A program made the position numbers and the translations under genes. The notes under the pieces are model-generated. The model was given only the letters and a program-made list of their open reading frames with translations. It ran no database searches and was not told the DNA's origin. From positions 1 to 5,160 of the forward strand of contig JAEWOJ010000058.1 in the NCBI GenBank assembly GCA_023399815.1: a DNA stretch of 5,160 nt. The letters are read 5' to 3'. The first letter of the stretch is position 1, and every line of letters starts with the position of its first letter. This document shows, piece by piece, positions 1 to 5,116 of this stretch. The stretch comes from Pseudomonadota bacterium (GTDB taxonomy: Bacteria; Pseudomonadota; Gammaproteobacteria; Xanthomonadales; Xanthomonadaceae).

Positions 1-31
1 GGCAACCGCACGATGTTGGATATGCGAGGTT

Positions 32-48
32 GCCGGCCAGCGGCCGGC
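32..48 (-). terminator. GC-rich hairpin downstream of the DUF3011 gene
   Basis: A perfect inverted repeat has 7-bp arms (GCCGGCC at 32-38 and GGCCGGC at 42-48) and a 3-nt loop. On the minus strand it begins 14 nt after the stop codon of the DUF3011 gene, so it is well placed to end or stabilise that transcript. No T-tract follows the stem on the minus strand, so it is not a canonical intrinsic terminator. It could instead be a REP-like palindrome or a 3'-end stabilising hairpin. A second, weaker pairing (GGCAACC at 1-7 with GGTTGCC at 28-34) overlaps its left arm and would exclude it. Confidence 0.35.
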
Positions 49-62
49 ACTACCGGGGGTGT

Positions 63-755
63 TCAGTCGGCCGAGAACTCAGCGCGGCAGCCCTTGTCGA
101 CCCAGATGCCGGTGCGGTCCCAGCCCCAGCTGCGGCCTTCCTCGCAGGCGGCATTGGACAGCTGCCGGACCAGGATGACACTGCGCTCGACGCTCACCCC
201 GCACTCGCGGCGCATCTCGCTCTTCGATTCGCACACGACCTGGCGCGGGATGTCCACGAACCCGGAGCCGTCCTCGGCGGCGACCTCGAACTGCCCCTGG
301 CAGCCGCGGCTCACCCATATCTCGTTGCGCCCGTAACCCCAGGTGCGCCCTTCCTTGCAGGGCAGCAGCGATTGCTGGCGGATCAGCCGCACCGGCGCGC
401 CGCGCAGCAGCACCGGGCAGCTGACCATGCGCCCCTTCGACTCGCAACGCACCACGCGGCGTAGCGGGCGCGGACTGGATGCCGGCGCCTGGGCGGCGAA
501 CTCGGCGCGGCAGCCACGGCTGACCCAGACGCCCCGCTCCTCCACGCCCCAGCTGGTCTCGCGGATGCAGCTCTGCGTGGAAAGCTGCCTGACCAGCAGC
601 ACGCCCTGGGACACGTCCATCGCGCAGCGCTCGCGGGCGTTGCCGTCCGATTCGCAACGCACCACCCGTGCGCCCGCAGGCGGCACGTCGTCCTCCTGCC
701 CGGCCAAGGCCAGCATCGGCATCAGCCACAGAAACAGGCCGCAAACACCCTTCAT
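63..755 (-). CDS. Secreted protein with three tandem DUF3011 repeats
   Basis: This 230-residue protein has no known biochemical function. The start at 755 is chosen because it begins a good signal peptide: Lys2, a hydrophobic stretch at about residues 4-17, and an Ala-Leu-Ala motif at 16-18 with likely cleavage before Gly19. The mature part is three copies of one module of about 58 residues (about 30-87, 100-157 and 171-228). Each module shows V-x-CES near its start, an RQ(L/Q)S segment, a TWG/SWG segment, and (I/V)WV-x-x-GC near its end. Each carries four cysteines: 34/44/63/82, 104/113/133/152 and 175/185/204/223. The even, repeating cysteine pattern in an exported protein suggests disulfides formed in the periplasm or outside the cell. 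The pattern matches the DUF3011 family as I remember it. The middle copy is the most divergent. A weak GGTGGG lies 8 nt before the ATG. The gene is 126 bp downstream of epmA, so it may be read through from the operon or have its own promoter. Confidence 0.87.
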   Translation of the reverse strand: MKGVCGLFLWLMPMLALAGQEDDVPPAGARVVRCESDGNARERCAMDVSQGVLLVRQLSTQSCIRETSWGVEERGVWVSRGCRAEFAAQAPASSPRPLRRVVRCESKGRMVSCPVLLRGAPVRLIRQQSLLPCKEGRTWGYGRNEIWVSRGCQGQFEVAAEDGSGFVDIPRQVVCESKSEMRRECGVSVERSVILVRQLSNAACEEGRSWGWDRTGIWVDKGCRAEFSAD

Positions 756-881
756 CCGACGTTCCCACCCCGCGATCCGATGGACTTGCACAGATGCAGA
801 CACTGCATCGGCAGGCGTGATCAGAGCATCATCATCGGCGATCAGGCAAGACCGAAGCGTGGCGGCTACCGGCACCGGCTC
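756..881 (-). promoter_or_regulatory. epmA-DUF3011 intergenic region with a perfect 7-3-7 inverted repeat
   Basis: The 126 bp between the epmA stop and the DUF3011 start contain a perfect inverted repeat: GATGCAG at 793-799, spacer ACA, CTGCATC at 803-809. It lies about 38-54 bp upstream of the DUF3011 ATG. It could be an operator for a dimeric regulator or a hairpin in the 5' leader. A TGATCA palindrome lies at 818-823. I see no convincing -35/-10 pair and no T-tract terminator after epmA, so it is unclear whether the DUF3011 gene has its own promoter. Confidence 0.35.
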
Positions 882-1826
882 TCAGGCGTTGGCGAAATCG
901 AAGGCCAGCACGTCGGCGATGCGGCCGGTGCCGGCCAGCGCCATCAGCAGCCGGTCCACGCCCACCGCCACGCCGGCGCAGTGCGGCAATGCCGGCAGCG
1001 CGGCCAGGAACGGTTCGTCCAGCGGCGGCTGCACGTCGCCGCGCGCGGCGCGCACCGCGAGATCGCGCTGGAACCGCAGGCGCTGCTCCCCGGCATCGTT
1101 CAGTTCGTGATAGCCGTTGGCCAGTTCCACCGCGCCCAGGTACAGCTCGAAGCGCTCGGCCAGCGGCGGTTCGCCCGGGCGGATCCTGGCCAGCGCGGCC
1201 TGCGTGGCCGGCCAGTCGTGGATCACGGTGAGGCGGTCGGACGGGAAATGCGGCTGGATGCGATGGGTCATCAGCAGGTCCAGCCAGTCGTCGCGGGTGA
1301 GGCCATCGGGCTGGATGCCGATACCGGCCAGCGGCGCGCGCAGCTGCGCCTCGTCGGCGGCGAACGGGTCCACGCTCACCGCGTCGATGAACAGCTCGCG
1401 ATAGGTCAGCACCTGCAGCGATGCCTCGCGGCCGACCATCGCCAGCGCCGCGCGCACCAGCTCGACCGTTTCATCGATCAGGCGGTGGTGGTCCCAGCCG
1501 ACCCGGTACCACTCGAGCATCGTGAACTCGGGGTTGTGGCGGCCGCCGGCCTCGCCGTTGCGGAATACCCGGCCAAGTTCATAGCAGTCGCCGACGCCGG
1601 CGGCGAGCAGGCGCTTGAGCGGGTATTCGGGCGAGGTGCGCAGCCAGCGCACCGGCGAACCGGCATCGACGTGGCCGCTAAAACGGGTCTGGAAGCTGTC
1701 GATGTTCGGCTCGGTGTTGCCGGCCGCCGACAGGATCGGCGTTTCCACTTCCAGCACGCCGCGGCGGGCGAAGAAATCGCGGACCAGCGCGTTCAGGCGC
1801 GCGCGCCGGCGCAGGGCCTCGATCAT
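882..1826 (-). CDS. epmA: EpmA, elongation factor P--(R)-beta-lysine ligase (GenX/PoxA/YjeA family)
   Basis: EpmA is a class II lysyl-tRNA synthetase paralogue without an anticodon-binding domain. In the known family it activates (R)-beta-lysine with ATP and attaches it to a conserved lysine of EF-P, which helps ribosomes through polyproline stretches. The 314 residues show the class II catalytic core: motif 1 at about 20-32 (RRGVLEVETP), the LRTSPEYPLKRLL segment at 62-74, motif 2 at 88-107 (FRNGEAGGRHNPEFTMLEWY), ELANGYHEL at 234-242, and motif 3 at 285-297 (GVAVGVDRLLMAL). There is no N-terminal OB-fold, which separates it from LysS. The ATG at 1826 has AGGTG 6 nt upstream. A GTG at 1952 would add 42 residues encoded entirely by the flanking repeat and is rejected. 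Compared with E. coli EpmA as I recall it (325 aa), the N-terminus is about 12 residues shorter and lacks the usual Trp-x-Pro segment. EF-P and the partner EpmB are not in this window. Confidence 0.94.
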   Translation of the reverse strand: MIEALRRRARLNALVRDFFARRGVLEVETPILSAAGNTEPNIDSFQTRFSGHVDAGSPVRWLRTSPEYPLKRLLAAGVGDCYELGRVFRNGEAGGRHNPEFTMLEWYRVGWDHHRLIDETVELVRAALAMVGREASLQVLTYRELFIDAVSVDPFAADEAQLRAPLAGIGIQPDGLTRDDWLDLLMTHRIQPHFPSDRLTVIHDWPATQAALARIRPGEPPLAERFELYLGAVELANGYHELNDAGEQRLRFQRDLAVRAARGDVQPPLDEPFLAALPALPHCAGVAVGVDRLLMALAGTGRIADVLAFDFANA

Positions 1827-1945
1827 GGCGCACACCTGACCGCCATGGATGGCGGGAATGCCGGTTTTGCAGGAGCAAAAACCGACCGTGCGCCACCCTT
1901 CGGGCGGCTTCGCCGTGAAAAACGGTTGTCCTGTCGTTTTTTCAT
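1823..1945 (-). CDS. Possible 40-residue peptide, second repeat copy
   Basis: This is an ORF of 40 codons plus stop, from ATG at 1945 to TGA at 1823. It begins MKKRQDNRFS and ends IAVRCAP in the sister copy, with Met in place of that Ile here. It is very basic (11 Lys/Arg, one Asp), with a Pro/Ala-rich second half and no recognisable domain. AGGTG lies 6 nt before its ATG. Its start overlaps the stop of the upstream copy and its stop overlaps the epmA start, both as ATGA. Against a real protein: the unit is also open in other frames and on the other strand, as is common in this GC-rich DNA, and its base sequence is dominated by hairpins. It may act only as a translated spacer that keeps ribosomes coupled to epmA. 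Confidence 0.22.
   Translation of the reverse strand: MKKRQDNRFSRRSRPKGGARSVFAPAKPAFPPSMAVRCAP
1827..1925 (-). other. Densely structured RNA potential in the repeat unit (epmA-proximal copy)
   Basis: Almost the whole unit can fold. Reading the minus-strand RNA from 5' to 3': a 4-bp stem (1922-1925 with 1913-1916); a 7-bp stem closing a GAA loop (1902-1908 with 1892-1898); a 9-bp stem with one bulged base (1875-1884 with 1862-1870); and a stem of 6-7 bp (1849-1855 with 1840-1846). A perfect 7-bp long-range pairing, GGCGCAC (1894-1888) with GTGCGCC (1833-1827), would enclose the last two hairpins and ends directly before the epmA ATG. It competes with the GAA-loop hairpin for 1892-1894. That hairpin contains a pair that is G-U on the minus strand but A-C on the plus strand, which fits the minus-strand RNA being the folded form. 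The upstream copy (1946-2044) has the same elements, except that 1963 breaks one pair of the last stem. No known RNA family is recognised. Confidence 0.4.
1833..1837 (-). promoter_or_regulatory. Shine-Dalgarno for epmA, carried by the repeat
   Basis: AGGTG on the minus strand sits 6 nt before the epmA ATG at 1826. The same AGGTG recurs exactly one repeat period upstream (1952-1956), 6 nt before the ATG at 1945. The epmA ribosome binding site is therefore supplied by the 119-bp repeat unit and not by the 3' end of the GNAT gene. This supports 1826 as the epmA start. Confidence 0.55.
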
Positions 1946-2064
1946 GGCGCACACCTGACCGCTATGGATGGCGGGAATGCCGGTTTTGCAGGAGCAAAAA
2001 CCGACCGTGCGCCACCCTTCGGGCGGCTTCGCCGTGAAAAACGGTTGTCCTGTCGTTTTTTCAT
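1942..2064 (-). CDS. Possible 40-residue peptide, first repeat copy
   Basis: This is the upstream twin of the peptide ORF at 1823-1945, identical except for one Ile/Met difference at codon 34. Its ATG (2064-2062) overlaps the GNAT stop codon by ATGA, and its TGA overlaps the next copy's ATG the same way. Unlike the second copy, its ribosome binding site is supplied by the end of the GNAT gene (AAGGGG, 8 nt before the ATG). Its frame also continues open upstream through the GNAT gene out of frame for many codons, so openness alone is weak evidence of coding. No homology is recognised. Confidence 0.22.
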   Translation of the reverse strand: MKKRQDNRFSRRSRPKGGARSVFAPAKPAFPPSIAVRCAP

Positions 2065-2537
2065 GGGTGCAGCCCCTTCGGCGTGGCGGCCAGCGGCAGG
2101 GTCAGGATGTCGCGTTCGTCGTCGCGGTAGCCGGCCGACAGGTACAGCGCCTTGGCCCTGGCGTTGTGGTGGTTCACCTCCAGCCGCATCACGCTGGCGC
2201 CCTCGACGATCGCCCAGTCGCGTGCCAGCGCCAGTGCCAGCCGGCCCCAGCCGCGGCCACGCGCGGCGGGTGCCAGGTACAGCTCGTCCAGCAGCACGAA
2301 ACGGCCGCCCTGCTCCACGCTGAAGCACCAGCCCAGCGTAACGTAGCCGGCCTCGGCCACGTCGTCGCCCTCCAGCAGCAGTACCGCGCCGCAGGCCGGC
2401 TCGGCCAGCAGCGTGCGCAGGCCGGGTTCGACCAGCGCCGGATCAAAGGCGATGCGATCCTCCGCATAGAAGGCGCGCACCATGGCGAGAAGGCGCGGGA
2501 AATCCTCGGGCGTGGCGAGGCGGAAGCGCAGGTTCAT
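2061..2537 (-). CDS. GNAT-family N-acetyltransferase
   Basis: This 158-residue protein looks like a single GNAT domain, which moves an acetyl group from acetyl-CoA to an amine; the substrate cannot be told from sequence. The fold is seen throughout: an N-terminal strand and helix (RLATPEDFPRLLAMV, 6-20), a central strand (about 63-71), and LLDELYLAP (82-90) leading into the acetyl-CoA phosphate-binding loop RGRGWGRLAL (93-102). The C-terminal signature VNHHNARAKALYLSAGY (121-137) has the Asn and Tyr positions typical of the family. The length is normal for a stand-alone GNAT. The ATG at 2537 overlaps the ligA TGA by 4 bp (ATGA), and no strong Shine-Dalgarno is visible, so translation probably depends on coupling to ligA. 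The stop is followed at once by the 119-bp tandem repeat. No signal peptide or membrane segment is seen, so it should be cytoplasmic. Confidence 0.9.
   Translation of the reverse strand: MNLRFRLATPEDFPRLLAMVRAFYAEDRIAFDPALVEPGLRTLLAEPACGAVLLLEGDDVAEAGYVTLGWCFSVEQGGRFVLLDELYLAPAARGRGWGRLALALARDWAIVEGASVMRLEVNHHNARAKALYLSAGYRDDERDILTLPLAATPKGLHP
2073..2078 (-). promoter_or_regulatory. Shine-Dalgarno inside the GNAT 3' end
   Basis: AAGGGG on the minus strand lies within the last codons of the GNAT gene, 8 nt before the ATG at 2064 that overlaps the GNAT stop. It is a good ribosome binding site for whatever gene begins at that ATGA. Today that is the first 40-codon repeat ORF. If the repeats are a later insertion, it would have been the original epmA ribosome binding site, since epmA also begins with ATGA. 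Confidence 0.5.
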
Positions 2538-5014
2538 GGCTGTTGTCCGTGTTCGGCGAGGAAGGCGAGCAGGCGCGGTTCGTCCCATACCTCCACGCCC
2601 AGTTCGTTGGCCTTGTCCAGCTTGGAGCCGGCGTCGCTGCCGGCGACCACGAAGGCGGTCTTCTTCGACACGCTGCCGGCGACCTTGGCGCCCAGCGCTT
2701 CGAGCCTGGCCTTGGCGGCATCGCGGGTCAGCACCGACAGCGTGCCGGTCAGCACCGCGGTCTGCCCGTCCAGCGGACCGGCCGGTTGTACGGCCTGCGC
2801 CGGCGCCAGTTCCAGCAGCCGTTGCAGCATCCGCTCGGCATCGAGCAGCAGGCGGCCGTGGTGCTCGCCTTCCAGCCAGTGCACCAGTCCGCGCGCGGTG
2901 TCCTCGGGCAGGCCGGCGGCGACGAGGTGCGCCGGCTCGGCGTCGAGGATCTGCTGCGCCGACGGCAACGCCGCCACCAGCTTTTCCGCACGCAGCCGGG
3001 TGATGCGGGGAATCTCGGCCTCGACCAGCAGCTGCGCCAGGTCCAGCCCGTCGCGTAGCTTCGCCGACGGCGGGTGGCTGTCGCGGATGCGCACCTGGCC
3101 CCGTTGCAGCAGGTCGTCGATCGCCTGCTGGTTGCCGCGCTGCTCGAAGAAATGGCCCAGCGAGCGCGCCACCTCGCCGCCGATGTCGGGCACGCGCTTG
3201 AACAGCGGCCACGGCAGGTGGCGGATCAATTCGAGGTCGCCGAACCACTGCGCCAGCGCCTTGGCGGTGCTCTCGCCGACGTGCTCGATGCCCAGCGCGA
3301 ACAGCAGCCGCTCCAGCGTAGCGTCGCGGCTGGCATCGATGGCGGCGATCAGGTTGTCGGCCCACCTGGTGGCGATCTTCTTCGCGTTCCATGCGAAATC
3401 CATCGGCAACGCCAGCGCCTGCGCGCGCCAGCCGGCGTCGTTGCCATCAAGCCTGAGCACGGCGTTGAGCACCGCGCCGCTGCCCTCGGCCGGCAGGTGC
3501 GGCTTGAGGCTGGCGGCCAGCGCGGACGGATCGGCGGCGTCGAGCACCAGCTTCAAGTGCAGCAGCTGGTCGCGGGTGAGCCGGTACAGATCGGCGACGC
3601 CACGGACGATGCCCGCATCGACCAGGGTCTCGATGTACCTGTCGCCCAGCCCGTCGATGTCCATCGCGCGGCGCGAGGCGAAATGGGCGATGGTTTCCTT
3701 GCGCTGCGCCGGGCAGCTCAGCTCGCCCGAGCAGCGCCATACCGCCGCGCCCTCCTCGCGCACGATCTCGGCGCCGCAGACCGGGCAGGCCGCCGGCATC
3801 ACCCAAGGCTGCGCGCCTTCGGGACGGCGATCGGCGATGACGCTGACCACTTCGGGGATGACGTCGCCGGCGCGGCGCACGATCACCGTGTCGCCCACGC
3901 GCACGTCCAGCCGCGCGATCTGGTCGGCGTTGTGCAGGGTGGCGTTGGTGACGGTCACGCCGGCCACCTGCACCGGCTGCAGGCGCGCCACCGGCGTGGC
4001 CGCGCCGGTGCGGCCGATCTGGATCTCGATCGCCTCCACCGTGGTGGTCTGTTCCTGCGCCGGGAACTTGTGGGCGATGGCCCAGCGCGGCGCGCGCGCG
4101 ACGAAACCCATCTCGCGCTGGCCCTCGCGGTCGTCGAGCTTGTAGACCACGCCGTCGATGTCGAAAGGCAGCCCGTCGCGGCGCGCACCGATCTTACGGT
4201 AATAATCGAGCAGGCCGTCGGCGCCTTCGACCACCCGGCACAGGTCGCTGACCGGGAAGCCCCACCGCGCCAGCTGCGCCAGCGTCGCCGAATGCGTGGG
4301 CGGCAGTTCGCCGCCATCGACTTCGCCGGTGCCGTAGGCGTAAAAACTCAACGGCCGCTGCGCGCTGGCCTTCGGGTCGAGCTGGCGCAGCGAGCCGGCC
4401 GCGCCGTTGCGCGGGTTGGCCAGCACCTTGCCGCCATGCAGGCGCGCCTGCTCGTTGTATTTTTCGAAATCGGCGCGCGGCATGTAGACCTCGCCGCGCA
4501 CCTCCAGCACCGCCGGCCAGCCGTCGCCGTCGAGCCGGTCGGGGATCACCCGGATCTGGCGCAGGTTGGCGGTGACGTCCTCGCCGGTGGTGCCGTCGCC
4601 GCGGGTGGCGCCCTGCACGAACGCGCCGTTCTCGTAGCGCAGGCTGATCGCCAGGCCATCGAGCTTGGGCTCGGCCGAGAACAGCAGCCGCTGGCGATGC
4701 AGGCGCTCGTCGATGCGGCGCACGAAGTCGCGCACTTCCTCGTCGCTGAAGGCATTGCCCAGCGACAGCATCGGCATCGCATGCACCACCTCGGCAAAAC
4801 GCGTGGACGGCCTGCCGCCGACCTGGTGGCTGGGCGAATCGGTGCTGTCCAGCTGTGGATGCGCCGCTTCCAGCGCCTCCAGTTCGCGCATCAGCCGGTC
4901 GTACTCGGCGTCGGGAATCAGCTGTTCGTCACGCTCATGGTAGGCATGCGCGGCCACGGACAGCTGCTGGCGGAGTTCGGCGATGCGCTGCCGGGCGATG
5001 GCGTCGGAAGTCAT
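2534..5014 (-). CDS. ligA: NAD+-dependent DNA ligase LigA, long form
   Basis: LigA seals nicks in DNA with NAD+ as cofactor during replication and repair. All domains are present in 826 residues. Domain Ia has Y25-H26 and D35/Y38/D39 for NAD+ binding. The adenylation domain has catalytic Lys117 in KLDG, E175, R202 and R210 in NPRNGAAGSLRQLDP, K292 in DGVVYK and K316 in HKFPAQ. The OB-fold spans about 325-400. A four-cysteine zinc finger is at C410, C413, C428 and C434. The helix-hairpin-helix region is about 440-735, and the BRCT domain is 747-820. The enzyme is about 155 residues longer than E. coli LigA (671). The extra length is mainly at about 489-543, inside the first HhH region, and at about 644-745, before BRCT. 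I recall Xanthomonas LigA being of similar length, so this is probably a lineage trait. The ATG at 5014 has no Shine-Dalgarno. The gene heads a run of ATGA-coupled genes. Nothing suggests loss of function. Confidence 0.98.
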   Translation of the reverse strand: MTSDAIARQRIAELRQQLSVAAHAYHERDEQLIPDAEYDRLMRELEALEAAHPQLDSTDSPSHQVGGRPSTRFAEVVHAMPMLSLGNAFSDEEVRDFVRRIDERLHRQRLLFSAEPKLDGLAISLRYENGAFVQGATRGDGTTGEDVTANLRQIRVIPDRLDGDGWPAVLEVRGEVYMPRADFEKYNEQARLHGGKVLANPRNGAAGSLRQLDPKASAQRPLSFYAYGTGEVDGGELPPTHSATLAQLARWGFPVSDLCRVVEGADGLLDYYRKIGARRDGLPFDIDGVVYKLDDREGQREMGFVARAPRWAIAHKFPAQEQTTTVEAIEIQIGRTGAATPVARLQPVQVAGVTVTNATLHNADQIARLDVRVGDTVIVRRAGDVIPEVVSVIADRRPEGAQPWVMPAACPVCGAEIVREEGAAVWRCSGELSCPAQRKETIAHFASRRAMDIDGLGDRYIETLVDAGIVRGVADLYRLTRDQLLHLKLVLDAADPSALAASLKPHLPAEGSGAVLNAVLRLDGNDAGWRAQALALPMDFAWNAKKIATRWADNLIAAIDASRDATLERLLFALGIEHVGESTAKALAQWFGDLELIRHLPWPLFKRVPDIGGEVARSLGHFFEQRGNQQAIDDLLQRGQVRIRDSHPPSAKLRDGLDLAQLLVEAEIPRITRLRAEKLVAALPSAQQILDAEPAHLVAAGLPEDTARGLVHWLEGEHHGRLLLDAERMLQRLLELAPAQAVQPAGPLDGQTAVLTGTLSVLTRDAAKARLEALGAKVAGSVSKKTAFVVAGSDAGSKLDKANELGVEVWDEPRLLAFLAEHGQQP

Positions 5015-5116
5015 GCGCCGATTTTAACCGTGTGCGGGTGGATACTGGATCGTCCCCATGCCCACCGATGAGGCCCTGCCGGGTCGATCCCGCGTCCGGA
5101 AAACCAGCGAAAGCAT
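5015..5116 (-). promoter_or_regulatory. ligA upstream region with possible -10 box for a leaderless mRNA
   Basis: On the minus strand TAAAAT (5026-5021) is a good -10 match and stands out in GC-rich DNA. Only six bases (CGGCGC) separate it from the ligA ATG, so a usual start about 7 nt downstream would fall on the A of the ATG and give a leaderless mRNA. This agrees with the lack of a Shine-Dalgarno before ligA. At normal spacing no good -35 is seen (TCCAGT is a poor match). Further upstream is a short CGGG/CCCG inverted repeat (5080-5083 and 5089-5092). No gene is seen in this stretch; zipA, which I recall as preceding ligA in Xanthomonas, is not present within it. Confidence 0.38.

Larger units (their letters stand above)
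1823..2066 (-). repeat. Two 119-bp tandem direct repeats between the GNAT gene and epmA
   Basis: Two adjacent copies, 1823-1941 and 1942-2060, align without gaps and differ at one base (C at 1844, T at 1963). The boundary hexamer TCATGG occurs three times, at 1823, 1942 and 2061, so the unit is flanked and joined by this short sequence. On the minus strand each TCATGG contains an ATGA that is at once a stop (TGA) and a start (ATG). The near identity means the duplication is recent or is kept homogeneous by recombination. The first boundary coincides with the GNAT stop codon and the last with the epmA start codon. The origin could be a tandem duplication between two TCATGG sites, or insertion of a repeat family member at an existing ATGA junction with duplication of the target. 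Confidence 0.98.

Noticed and set aside
756..875. Longer start (GTG at 875) for the DUF3011 protein
   Set aside because: It would bury the clear signal peptide that begins at 755 under 40 unrelated residues.
1861..1884. Rho-independent terminator inside the repeat (hairpin 1862-1870 with 1875-1884)
   Set aside because: The stem is long but no T-tract follows it on the minus strand, and two terminators in front of epmA would cut it off from its operon. It is kept as part of the structured unit instead.
1827..1952. Longer epmA start (GTG at 1952) adding 42 N-terminal residues
   Set aside because: The extension is encoded entirely by the 119-bp repeat, uses a GTG, and has no match to the EpmA N-terminus. 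The ATG at 1826 has a well-spaced AGGTG.
780..1958. Plus-strand open frame of 392 codons opposite epmA
   Set aside because: It is antisense to epmA and its composition is that of a codon-bias shadow, not a protein.
1823..2066. CRISPR array
   Set aside because: There are only two 119-bp copies directly abutting, with no unique spacers and no short palindromic repeat series.
2061..3392. Longer form of the GNAT frame, extending 285 codons upstream
   Set aside because: The extra part lies out of frame inside ligA and is Arg/Ala/Gly-rich low-complexity sequence. The GNAT fold begins at the ATG at 2537.
1968..4145. Long plus-strand open frame of 725 codons
   Set aside because: It runs antisense to the GNAT gene and ligA. 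The translation is low-complexity (Ser/Arg/Ala-rich) with no domain, as expected for an antisense shadow in GC-rich DNA.
3074..5071. Plus-strand open frame of 665 codons opposite ligA
   Set aside because: It is antisense to a certain gene. Its Arg/Ala/His/Gln-rich translation has no recognisable motif and it lacks its own regulatory sequence.
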